Notes under the pieces: generated by a model
Database searches by the model: none
What the model was told of the DNA's origin: nothing
The model's input: only the letters and a program-made list of their open reading frames with translations
Made by a program: the position numbers and the translations under genes
Origin: Diphasiastrum complanatum
Taxonomy: Eukaryota; Streptophyta; Lycopodiopsida; Lycopodiales; Lycopodiaceae
Length of the DNA stretch: 64,000 nt
Assembly (NCBI GenBank): GCA_029204225.1
Contig: CM055109.1
Span: 33,458,099 to 33,522,098, forward strand
Reading direction: 5' to 3'
Part shown: one piece after another, positions 1 to 9,748 of the stretch
Layout: every line of letters begins with the position of its first letter
Position numbering within the stretch: the stretch's first letter is position 1

Positions 1-1340
1 AATAATTCCTCAACCATTTCAATGCCCACTGGCCGTAGCACCGAATCAATCCTTCCACGATGTTAACTGTAGTTGAAATTTATCTCCTTCGGTTGAAATA
101 GTCTCGACTCCCGTTGCCCAGTCATGCACCGCTTTTGCAGCTCTTGGCGAAGGCCTTTCTAATAAAACTGAGTATACATTTGTCCCTTTTGAGAATCTTA
201 GAACAACAAAATTCAACAAAAATTGTAACCCTTAATATTTACTGGGACTTTCAAGATTTTCCTTATTGGAGAATCCCTTGTTTGATTAGCCATATGAATG
301 ACTAATTGGCTCTTATGTAAGGGTATATTTTTTAATTCACTATATTTGTCTTGAGAGATGATATTTATGTCTGCTCCGCCATTAATCTAGATGCCCCTAA
401 TATCAATACCTTGAATGCCAATCTCCAATCTTGGAACAATGTCCTGTTTTGTAGATTGCACAATGGCATTAAGTGATGCTGAAGGTGGCCATTTTAGTTG
501 TTAACTCTAGGCAACTTAGCACGTATGGACTCTACCAACAAGTACGATGCAATATGAATTAAGTTTTAATTAACCGACCATTACCTAAAATTTATAATTG
601 CTCACAAAATTTGCAGCTTGGTCAGCTACAATATTGACCAATTCTTGATAGGAGTTAGGTCCATGAGACTATTGCAATTGATTCAGCACCTCCTACATAA
701 CCCTGGCCATCTAATCCACATCCATATTAGATTTTTGTACTTGGTCCCATTTTCAAACTACATATATTGCCTCACCGCCTTCCCTTTGTCCTTGTGATAG
801 GTAACAACTTGAACATCTATCATTGGTGGTTCCTCAACCGTCACAACTTGTACTGGTGTTTCATTATATGGACCACACACCCTTGCCTGATTTGGTTGTT
901 GATTTGGCATCAAATTTGGAACATTAAAATGATTATTGATTTGAGGTGGTGGTAATCCACGCTCCAAATTTTCAACACATTGGCAATGGCACATCACACA
1001 ATTGAAATATCGATGTCCCATTTGACAACGTAAATTGCAAACTGTCTTCCAGTAGATCCTGACAATAACGTATTTGCCACTGGAATGGTCATTGTGGCTT
1101 TTGGCCTTGCATCATTTGCGGTCCTTGCTGACAAGGTGCTAGCTATTGTTGCATCTGCGGTTGTGGTGGTTATTGTTGATGCGTCTGCACTGCAAATGCC
1201 CCTGTGGTTCTCCCATCTTGTAATCTTCCACAATCATTTGTCCAATGATTGTACATATTCAAATAGTGCAATACCATGAGCCACTAGGACATTCATTAAT
1301 GTAATGTCCCTCTTGATTGCAACGTAAATTTCCTTGTCTA
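1..1340 (-). mobile_element. Decayed Ty3/Gypsy gag-protease remnant
   Basis: Minus-strand reading shows CCHC zinc-knuckle remains of a gag nucleocapsid near 1284-1331 (NQEGHYINEC), 1216-1280 (NHWTNDC after a CTI triplet) and 981-1042 (QMGHRYFNC), separated by glutamine/proline-rich low-complexity sequence. About 600 bases further along the element (357-386) is INGGADINIIS, which resembles a retropepsin active site (normally D-G-G-A) with the catalytic Asp changed to Asn. Frames are broken by several stops and shifts. Order gag then protease fits Ty3/Gypsy. No LTR is visible and the left edge of the window cuts the element. Family assignment is inferred from motifs only. Confidence 0.55.
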
Positions 1341-1870
1341 AATTCGGTGGTAACTACGTCATTATTTCAAACAACCGTGTGTTTCTTATCCTTCTCTTAT
1401 TCTTATGTTTTTTGGATTTCTTTCTCTCATTAGAAGAAGAAGAGCTCTTTGGAACTAGAAGACACTAAATCTGTCGTGCGCAGTCCAAATGTAGCAAATA
1501 CATTGTCTGCCAGGCGCGCTGATCCGATATCCCATATGCAGAAAACTCATATTGGAACGCATAATGAAAGACTTATGAAAATGTTCTGAATGAACATTAT
1601 CTCAAAAGGCAAATTTTCATCTTTACGGTGCTTAAATAGGGTGGGAGATTGTAATAATTCTCCTCGTGCACGTTTTTGAATAATATCCATTAATCATTTG
1701 TTTATAATTCTTTTAATGATTATTCTACGAGGCTAGTGATTGTCTATTTAATGTATTCCGGCATAGGTACAGATTCTAGTGTTAGAGCTAATGATGATTC
1801 ATTGAATCTAGTGATAGACTAGTTAATGTATTCCAACGTAAGTACAAATTTGTCTCACTCTAATTGGTGC
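1341..1870. other. No gene seen; short degenerate direct repeat
   Basis: AT-rich stretch without a supported reading frame. A pair of about 40-bp diverged direct repeats (GTGAT, then TTAATGTATTCC, then GTACA) lies at about 1736-1775 and 1811-1850. Confidence 0.4.
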
Positions 1871-2192
1871 ATTTGTAAAGATTCTTTTTATATTTTTTCT
1901 TACACATGGACCAATCAAAACACTCAAATTTGAAATCTACGTAACGTAAATTTTTGAGTCCACACTAAAAGTGGCATAATTTTTTAGTGGTAAGTCCAAA
2001 TTTAGCGAAGTTTAATGCATTGGAAAGCGCTCAACAAAGGCTTTCAATGATATGTTACATGACATACTTTTGAGCTACGATTAAAAAGTTATGGCAAATC
2101 AAAAGTATTAGTGTTATAATATTTTAATAATATAAACTACATCTTGCACGAATTCTTAAAGGGTCTTTTTGGAGTTCAAAACTCCTCTAATG
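1871..2192 (+). repeat. MITE-like element, copy 1 (left end missing)
   Basis: Closely similar over about 320 bp to 41331-41661 in the same orientation. Copy 1 retains the right terminus ending CTCCTCTAATG but lacks the left inverted repeat, which is present in the 41.3 kb copy. It ends about 70 bp before the TATA box of gene A, so it may contribute upstream sequence to that gene. Confidence 0.6.
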
Positions 2193-2261
2193 GATAAATA
2201 TAGGCTGTAAATCTCAATTCGTTATTTGACAAATATATTGTTGTGATCAACAAGAATTGGC

Positions 2262-2269
2262 TATAAATA
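2262..2269 (+). promoter_or_regulatory. TATA box candidate for gene A
   Basis: TATAAATA lies about 280 bp upstream of the likely ATG at 2540. It is followed by a leader rich in CGATATC-type palindromes (near 2340, 2406, 2525 and 2654). The consensus is good, but AT-rich DNA gives chance matches. Confidence 0.4.
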
Positions 2270-2426
2270 TGTGCACCACTTTCCATATTTCGATTCTGTA
2301 TTCTGAACTCTCTAGTCTTTTTGTGTTTTTTCATTCTCGCGATATCAAATCGACGCGCGCCATCCCTTGTTGTGCATGCTCGTATTCATTCAGGTGTGAT
2401 GAATCGATATCAGCCACTTCTGACGA

Positions 2427-4067
2427 GTGCTTTTCAAAAAATTACATTCTCGGCCTTACCATATCGGATCAGCGTGTGCACTTTGCTTTATTCCTCTACC
2501 GATATTTATCTGTCGCGTTGAACCGATATCGGATTCAATATGGCTAGTTCCTCCATGGCCTCAGATGACAAACTTATGGATTTTTTTAATGCCAATGACA
2601 TTCTATCTAACAAATTCGAGTATTTTGCTAGTATTTTTTTTTGCTCCCTTCGATATCGATAAGCTAGTTAATGAGAATCATTATAATTTAATTTCTTATC
2701 TTGATATTTTTCCTCAGATTATTAGTACTCCTATTTTGGATATAAATAATTTTTGTTTCGTTCATTTTCAGGACCTTGTACATTCCCAACCATCCTCTAA
2801 GCATAAACACAATAGAAAGTACTCTAACCTGCATGACCATTTCAAAAGAAATATATACTGTGATATCCATAAAATAATATGTCACCTTCTAATCAAACGA
2901 ATGGCTTTTGTCTTCTACATATCTGCTGAAATTCCAGATGATGAGTTTGTTGAATCTTCAAATATTCCATTGATCGAAGCATCTACACTTGCTCTAGCTG
3001 ATGTAAATGATGCACATACTGATATAGGGATTGAAGCTAAAGCATCTATGGCTTTAGATTATCAAAAAACTCTCCCTCGTTCTATAATCCTCTCTGATTC
3101 TCTTCTATCTGCATCTCCTGTTAATCAATTAACTCTACTCGATGTTCCTTTATATTTTTTGAATAATGAATGTTGTATTTCATTTAATGATATAGAAGAT
3201 ATATTGAATTTGAGAGAGGATGAAATCCTCTCAATTTTTGCTCAAAATTTATCAGAATTTTCTGACATTGTTGATTACTCATATGATGACCTTGAAAGTG
3301 AGATAGATTATGATAAAGATGGTGATTGGAAATCTAGCAATAAGGCCTTGGAGGCCATGATTGAAAAATCTAAAGCCCATGAAAAAACTTTGCCTACAAA
3401 GGAGGAATTTTTGGAATTTCAAAAAAGATATCCCCCTAGGGCTAGATATAACCCTTCCAGAAATGTAGAGGCCATTGGAGAACATGACATCAGCATAACA
3501 AACGTTGTTGATTACGATGATTATGACCTGGTAAGTAGATATTATATTGGTATTGATATTGTTCAGTTTTCTTATTGGGTTTGCAGTGTTATGTATCATT
3601 CTAAATCTATTTTCTTTTCTCGTTTACAATATGCTATTGAAATAGATGCCTTTGGTATAAGACATGGAGGCGTCCGAGATGTATCAGCCAGGAGAAAAGA
3701 TGTTTCTCTATCTAATTATTTGAAAAACTTTCAAAATAATGAGATTCGTATATATCATTCATCTTATAATCCATGTGCAACCACTGTCATTATGGCCATC
3801 AAATCATTATCAGTTTGTTTAGGAGGCCATAAGTACGCAAGAGGAACATATAAAGTATTTTTTGTGAAGAGATATTTGGCTATTAAGATATTGGGTTATA
3901 CTCCCAATGAGACTACGAAAAGATCATCTGCAATGGCTCTTTATTCGGGTTACATTGGTATGAGCAAGAGGAAAAATTTAGAATTTTTGGATCCATATGA
4001 AAAGAGATTATTCCTTCATGACAATACCATCCGTCTGAATCTTGAAGAGGATGATGATGATAATTAA
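2427..4067 (+). CDS. Gene A: unrecognised acidic protein, paired with transposase-like gene B
   Basis: I do not recognise this family. The open frame runs 546 codons, but the better start is the ATG at 2540 (MASSSMASDDKLMDFF), which lies in another frame and joins this one through a 9-T run at 2634-2642, so a one-base indel there probably broke the gene. The protein has an acidic, Asp-rich middle (around DYSYDDLESEIDYDKDGDW), a basic segment (LEFQKRYPPRARYNP), a conserved C-terminal domain with a GGHKYARGTYKVFFVKR stretch, and an acidic tail ending EEDDDDN. A 99-bp segment at 3531-3629 has a GTAAGT donor but a CAA in place of the CAG acceptor found in the paralogue at 55741-55744; it reads through in frame. 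A second copy of the 3' half is at 55362-56155. At both loci the last exon of gene B follows on the opposite strand, which suggests an accessory gene of one transposon. Confidence 0.55.
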   Translation: MLFKKLHSRPYHIGSACALCFIPLPIFICRVEPISDSIWLVPPWPQMTNLWIFLMPMTFYLTNSSILLVFFFAPFDIDKLVNENHYNLISYLDIFPQIISTPILDINNFCFVHFQDLVHSQPSSKHKHNRKYSNLHDHFKRNIYCDIHKIICHLLIKRMAFVFYISAEIPDDEFVESSNIPLIEASTLALADVNDAHTDIGIEAKASMALDYQKTLPRSIILSDSLLSASPVNQLTLLDVPLYFLNNECCISFNDIEDILNLREDEILSIFAQNLSEFSDIVDYSYDDLESEIDYDKDGDWKSSNKALEAMIEKSKAHEKTLPTKEEFLEFQKRYPPRARYNPSRNVEAIGEHDISITNVVDYDDYDLVSRYYIGIDIVQFSYWVCSVMYHSKSIFFSRLQYAIEIDAFGIRHGGVRDVSARRKDVSLSNYLKNFQNNEIRIYHSSYNPCATTVIMAIKSLSVCLGGHKYARGTYKVFFVKRYLAIKILGYTPNETTKRSSAMALYSGYIGMSKRKNLEFLDPYEKRLFLHDNTIRLNLEEDDDDN

Positions 4068-4108
4068 ATAGTTTTCTATAATAGATTTTTGATATATTAC
4101 AAGGATCT

Positions 4109-4393
4109 CTCTTTTGTAATGAATTTGAATGCCGTTCGAAGTATCGTAACTTGGCGAGTTTATAGCTTGATATCTAAATTGTGCTCTTCTGTAAAACCAC
4201 TAAAAAAGTTGAACTAAATATTTATTTCTTGAATTGTGTCCTCCATGATTTGTTGCTCTATGAAATGCTCCCCTTGCTTGCCAATGAGATTTTTCCATGC
4301 CTTGTGATGACCAGATACTTAAGCTCCCATATTCCTTTGCAAAATAAGTTGCATGATGAAGAAGGATGTGCTACAAACAATAGTTTTGATTAG
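4109..4393 (-). pseudogene. Terminal exon fragment of gene B (transposase-like)
   Basis: Nearly identical to 56185-56470, the last exon of the multi-exon minus-strand gene B. It preserves the tail-to-tail arrangement with gene A. Small indels shift the frame relative to the other copy, and no upstream exons of gene B are present here: sequence beyond 4393 diverges. It is therefore a relic of the two-gene element whose fuller copy lies at 55.4-59.0 kb. Confidence 0.6.
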
Positions 4394-4395
4394 TT

Positions 4396-5400
4396 ACATC
4401 GTGTAGAATCATTTCTTTTAAAAAAAATTTAAAACTTTTTTAGGCAATATGGGTATCAGATGAAAGCTCTGATTGAGAGCATTATGACTGTGTCGTTTGT
4501 CAACTGTTTCAGGTGCAAAACACCAAAAAGTGTGTTTTTACCCAATGAGTTGGAAGGCCAAATTATGAAGAGGCCTTACCATCGGGATTTCTTTTGTACC
4601 ATTTTGGATATAGATATTGGATATCTATTGGTATATCTATTTTTCCATGCGAAAAAGATCTAAAAATGATTCTTATATTTTCTGAGTTGTATGTTGTTGT
4701 ACATATACTCTAGTATCTTCCAATGATAAAGTATGGATTTGGAATCCTATAAATTATGATTGATGAATCAGAAGAGTCTAAATGTTTATAATTGATGGAT
4801 CATAAATTGATACTTAAAGGTCATTTGAAAATTATAAGAAAATGGAAGATTCTTAAGATATTGAGTAATTCTTGATTAATTAGGTGAGTCAAGGATTTAG
4901 ATCTGTTGGTTGAACTCTAAATTTCTTCACTCCAACACATACTTGAGATTGTGTGGATCTCACAAGCATTTTCATATAGTAAAATTTGCTTACCTCACTA
5001 ATTGTAGTCTATAAGTGCTCGCCGTACAATAGGGGATAGATAAATCTATTAAGATATGGATGATTGCTGATATCTTGCATGTGATGCTAAGAATGGGATT
5101 GTCAACTCATTAGAGTAATTGCAGTACTCTGGATTGAGTTATAATTGTCTGAGACTTGATGGATCTCCTAGAGATTTTAGATGACTAAGTTGTGGAATTC
5201 TAGAATATTTGGATATTCTAAGCATATTTGTACCAAGAGGCATTATTTTTTGCAATAAATTGGAATGGAATTTTTTTATCTTTTAAATTTAATTTTTGAA
5301 ATAAAGTAAAATCACCCAGTGTTCCATGTAATTGGGATTACATGAAGTTGATGAGTTTTTTTGGATAAGATCAACCCTTTTGGAGGAATTATAGCTGAGT
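4396..5400 (+). other. No supported gene
   Basis: AT-rich sequence with only short open frames (longest about 67 codons at 4460-4663, no recognisable motif). It could be part of the internal region of the Gypsy element whose end follows, but I cannot show that. Confidence 0.35.
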
Positions 5401-5406
5401 GTATCC

Positions 5407-5660
5407 TTGGAATTTGAGTTAATATTCATGAGTAGAGACAAGCAATATAAAAATTGTTGCATCTCAGAGTACTTATTTGGATGGAAAGATCAAACTAAGA
5501 ATAATGATTTATGGGTAGGATTTGAAAGGTGCAGGGATAATTTCATGTTTTCTTTTTTCCATTTTGAGGACATAACCTGTTTAAGGGAGGAAGAATGTTA
5601 CAACCATATTTAGTTACGGACATGAAATAGTCCTAATATGATAGACCGGCTCTCCAGTGT
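5407..5660 (+). mobile_element. 3' tail of a Ty3/Gypsy chromovirus-like element with polypurine tract and LTR start
   Basis: The frame at 5407-5613 contains EYLFGWKDQTKNNDLW, resembling the core of a pol-C-terminal chromodomain (usual form EYLVKWKG...W). It runs into a purine-rich tract (AAGGGAGGAAGAA, about 5583-5595) followed by TGTTACAAC, which looks like a polypurine tract and LTR start. The match to the LTR is lost by about 5660, where a dispersed repeat begins. Known plant chromoviruses end in this way; assignment here rests on the motif order. Confidence 0.45.
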
Positions 5661-5662
5661 TC

Positions 5663-6767
5663 GAGACACATGTACCATCAGGATAACAAAATCTATAGAA
5701 ATTATCCTTACAAACAGAGAACGAAATCTGCAATCTTGAGTCATGAATATGCACAACCAAAATATCAGTTGATAATTAGTATCTTTTCACATAAGCATCC
5801 TTTTGCCTTTTGTATCATTAAATCATATGAATAGCACTGCTTCTCTCTCTTGGAGAATGATAATCATATATACTATATTAATAAATAAATCATAGATGAA
5901 GTTATCCCCACCAAAGTGCATGATCTCTCTATAGTCAATTTTTTTGAAGTTAAGATTTTATCATAATTCAAAAATATTAATGAACATTACATCAATTTTT
6001 GGCCTATGATGGCCTTGCATTTGATGAACTACTCAAAATAGAATGTCATATTTACAAAGGCAAGACTAGCCCCATGTCATGATATCTCATCACCCAAGCC
6101 TCCACTTGGCAAGAGACAAATGCAAAACAAGTCACAAGTGAAAGGTAGACACTCAAGAACATGTGTGACAATAGAACAATTTAAGCAACAAATATTAAAG
6201 AGCTCAACCATGAAGCAAGAATCTCCAAGTACATCCAAGCCATTTTATATGATTGATTATTGTGTGATGTGCATTGCATGATACAATCTGAAGATTTAGT
6301 ATAAGGTTAGTACTTGTGGTGCTAACTTATTTTTGACACATAGATAAAGTGTGATTGATATTGCATGAATTGAAGGATCATCAATTGATATGTGAATACA
6401 TCATACATGGTTAAAGGTTTTATAATTTGCTAACTTTCATGTTCAAACCTATAATAAATATATGATAATTATGCTTGTAAACATCAAATCGTGTGAAAAA
6501 TTAGTTTCAATAATTTTGTTCGATTTGCTTTTTTGCTTATTAAATGAAGACACTTTTCATGGTAAGTTATATGTTTTAGTTCCAACCCATAATATAATTT
6601 AGGACTTAAGAAAATCGTGGAGTGTGAATGCCTAGAAGTTCACATGTTTTGACAAATGGGAACACATTTAAAACTAGGGTTTATAACTAATCGCATCAAT
6701 TGCAAAATCTGTATTACTATATTGCATACAAATTTCTACATAAACATTTTAGAAAGAACATATAATA
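5663..6767. repeat. Dispersed repeat R1, copy 1
   Basis: Direct repeat of 59657-60800 with many small differences. The copy at 59.6 kb shows that its left part (tctagacacatgtaccatc) belongs to the internal region of the Copia-2 family, also seen at 8025-8080. No coding capacity remains. Confidence 0.65.
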
Positions 6768-7855
6768 CACTACAATTTAAATGCATTTGCTATTGAAGGT
6801 CTCCTTGAGATCAATGCAAACGACAAAAGATAATATTACTATTTGAAAGTTGTCCTTTTAATGAGTTTTGCCTCGTCTAACCACTAACCAACGTCGTTGC
6901 TAAATGGCACACGTATACCACCTCGTTCTTAATTACTACTTAATACTAGCACCCATCGACCCAACTTTTCTTTTAATGCTATTTCTAATGACCATAATAA
7001 TACTATCACTTCGACCCCCTCACATCGTACATCCGAATCGGCTCGCAACACCGCAAAACCGCAAAACACTGCACAACCTCAACAAACCTGCTAATGCACA
7101 ACATTATAGAAATGTCTCTAGTTACCATAGTCAAACCAAAAAAACTTCTACAACATCTAACCATTACCAATCATTATCTAACACAAAGTTTGGTAATTTC
7201 CTTCCAAAACATATACATAAAAGAAAATTTCCATTATTGTTGCCCTCGTAACCCAATTTTTGTTTCGTTCTTTCCCTTTCCCATAAAATTCCTCCTTGCT
7301 TTCTCTAGGAAACACTCCTATGTATAGTATCTTGAATCAACAACCATGTACACATAGAATTGATTATCAACCGCATTTCATTCATCATATTTTGGTATTC
7401 AAAATGATGTCCAACTATAGCATAATATCACGGTTTACAATTTAGTCATGTGTCTTCCACCAACTGCTTGCTGCAGAAAGTAGACCATACAATATGAGTA
7501 GTCCAACAAAAATTCACAATACCATGTTGATGCCAAGTAACAGGTACTCTGTGTCCCAGATTTTGAATTCTTGCATCTGTTGTCTTGCTCATTCCACCAT
7601 CTGTTGTTATCCTTTCCAAACAATTATTGTAAATTTACCGAGTCACCAAACTCCTCTTCAATGGTCGCGTCATTAGGCTGTCTCCTATGTCACATAGGTC
7701 TCCTTGGTATGTCCTCGTAAGCCATGTCTTCCTTACAACATTCGTAACAATGGAACAACAAATTACAACTTATAAACTCTAACCCATGATCTTTACTTTA
7801 CAATTGATCAATACACTACAATTTCAATGCATTTGCTATTGAAGGTCTTCTTGAG
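6768..7855. repeat. Dispersed repeat R2, about 1.1 kb with terminal direct repeats
   Basis: The unit starts and ends with a near-identical stretch of about 45 bp (CACTACAATTT...GCATTTGCTATTGAAGGTC) at 6768-6815 and 7811-7855. An inverted copy lies at about 34455-35395, and the left part recurs at 60790-61145. Short open frames inside (for example 6904-7251) are not conserved between copies, so I treat it as non-coding. It may be a TRIM-like or otherwise unclassified element. Confidence 0.5.
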
Positions 7856-7919
7856 ATTCTTTGAAGACTTAACTTTGCACAAGATGGAAGCCCAATGAAC
7901 TATTCGGTTTCAATTTCTA

Positions 7920-8499
7920 TATGGTATTTCTAGATTATTTGATGGTGTATTTTATGTACCAAAATTAACAAAGAATTTATTATCTATTATCAAGATCACA
8001 AATCAAGGCTAGAAAGCTTTGTTTAATTCTAGACACATGTACCATCATGGATAAAAATATCTATAGAAATTCTATCTTGTACAAAGGATGGCAAAGTATT
8101 TTCAAGGATATATGTATAAATGCTACCTCCAAAGACATTGAATCGTCTCTTACATGTGCTTATTAGACAAACAACCTAGATCAAGATCCTCAAAAGGACA
8201 AACCACTAGAGCTAAATCTATTTTTGAATCGATACATACTGATCTGTGTGGCCCTATGAGCATACATTCTCTAGGTTATGCACTATATTTTATCACTTTT
8301 GTACATGATAATTTCAGATTTATCAGATCAATCTTCATAAAAACAACTCTGAGGCATTCTACTACTACAAATAATCCAATTAGTTTGTTGTGACACAAAC
8401 TGGTCAGAAGATCAAGATTCTATGCACCAATGGTGGGAGAGAATACATGTATTGCTAAATGTCAGATTATCTATCTTTGTGCAAAATGCATCATACGTT
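7920..8499 (+). pseudogene. Copia-2 pol remnant, 5' part (protease end to integrase)
   Basis: Reads FDGVFYVPKLTKNLLS, the stretch before the Copia GAG-pre-integrase domain, then after several stops the integrase segment KSIFESIHTDLCGPMS and YFITFVHDNFRF, then TNGGREY, matching the second catalytic region of a Copia integrase. The frame is interrupted at 8499 by insertion of Copia-1 and resumes at 14535 (TFTIRRN). This is the older host element of a nested pair. Confidence 0.7.
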
Positions 8500-9148
8500 T
8501 GTGAAAGATTCAACTAGTTTTATCACATTTTGCAATATTTCCATATTTGGCATATTGAGGCCAAAACTTGTTTTAGACTTACAGGTTGACTTTTCAAAGT
8601 TCATTAGTCTAAATTTCATTTGAATAAACACTTTTTGAAAGTGTGGGAAAGATAGAATGCGAGTTTGAGTAGATTCAATTTGAATAAGTCGGGTACATTG
8701 AATCTAGACCCAAAATTGGTATGGTTAGCATTTTGGTGGGAAAGCCAAGTGGCCAAATAGGGTTTGGACCTGTTATAAAAGGATGTAACTCATGGAGAGA
8801 GTCATCTTCTCTCTTCTCTATCTCATTTCATGCTTATACATGGTTCTCTTGGGTTCTACTATCCATTGGTGCACTATCTTGGTTATTGCTTGCAATTCTA
8901 TGTGTAGAATGATCTATATTTGCTATTGTTGATCCACACGTGTGAAATACAGTAGCTTGCTGGTTTTGTATGGACAGCAACTATACATAATCATTTCATT
9001 CAAGTTTGATCAAGTTTTATTAGTGTTTGCATCTCAAATTGTGTGTAGATGCTGATGTTTCTACAGTGGTGAAATTGGTAGTGTATTTCTCTTTCTAACC
9101 AAAGATCATTCAAGTAGATTGGATCTTAAGGATCTGAAATCTTTCACA
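8500..9148 (+). repeat. Copia-1 5' LTR
   Basis: Begins TGTGAAAGATT, ends AATCTTTCACA (an 11-bp perfect inverted repeat). It contains CTATTTAAG-poor sequence but a TATAAAAGG box near 8775 that could drive transcription. Preceded by target duplication ACGTT. Confidence 0.93.
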
Positions 9149-9160
9149 TGGTATCAGAGC
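9149..9160 (+). promoter_or_regulatory. Copia-1 primer-binding site
   Basis: TGGTATCAGAGC lies immediately after the 5' LTR and is complementary to the 3' end of plant initiator-Met tRNA, the usual Copia primer. It is followed by an untranslated leader of about 590 bp up to the ATG at 9749; no gene is seen in the leader. Confidence 0.9.
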
Positions 9161-9748
9161 TTGTGTTTCAAGTTGTGAAGGAGGAAATTAGATCTATCAA
9201 TGATTTGGTGAAGATATCAAGTCTAGAGCATGCTAGAGAGGATTCTACACCAAAATCGGATTTCTTGCTTTTGTAGATTGGATCTTTTGTAGATCAAAAC
9301 ACTAAATAGGTCAATATACTTGTTCAATTCTGTTTTTTGAATTCACATGCTAGATTTTGCCGATTTTTGGATCATTGGTTCAGCCTAAGTGGTGGCTTAT
9401 AGATTGCATATCAAATTTTCAGCATTTGCATGTAGATTTGGATTAGTCACTTTTTTGTGATTTTCTCAAAACCCTAATTTTGATTGGATCTCTAGATACT
9501 GAGGTTGCTGGACTTCATTTGAGTGTGTTTCAATCCTAGAAAGTGGCAAAAGTCATTAGATTGAGGATAGATCATAGGTTTATCAAGATTTCATGATTCT
9601 ATGTATTGATTTGCTTGGATAAGTGCTAGAAGATAATTTGTGAGATAGTTTCAAATCTTGGTGATTTCTTTTGAAAGCATTTGTTGTTGTTCAAAGGAGT
9701 GCTTTGTGCATTGAAACAGGTTGAAAGAGAAGATCAAGTCATTGCTAC

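Noticed and set aside
2257-2547. Separate small genes upstream of gene A
   Set aside because: Overlapping short frames in the leader, not kept in other copies and lacking any motif.
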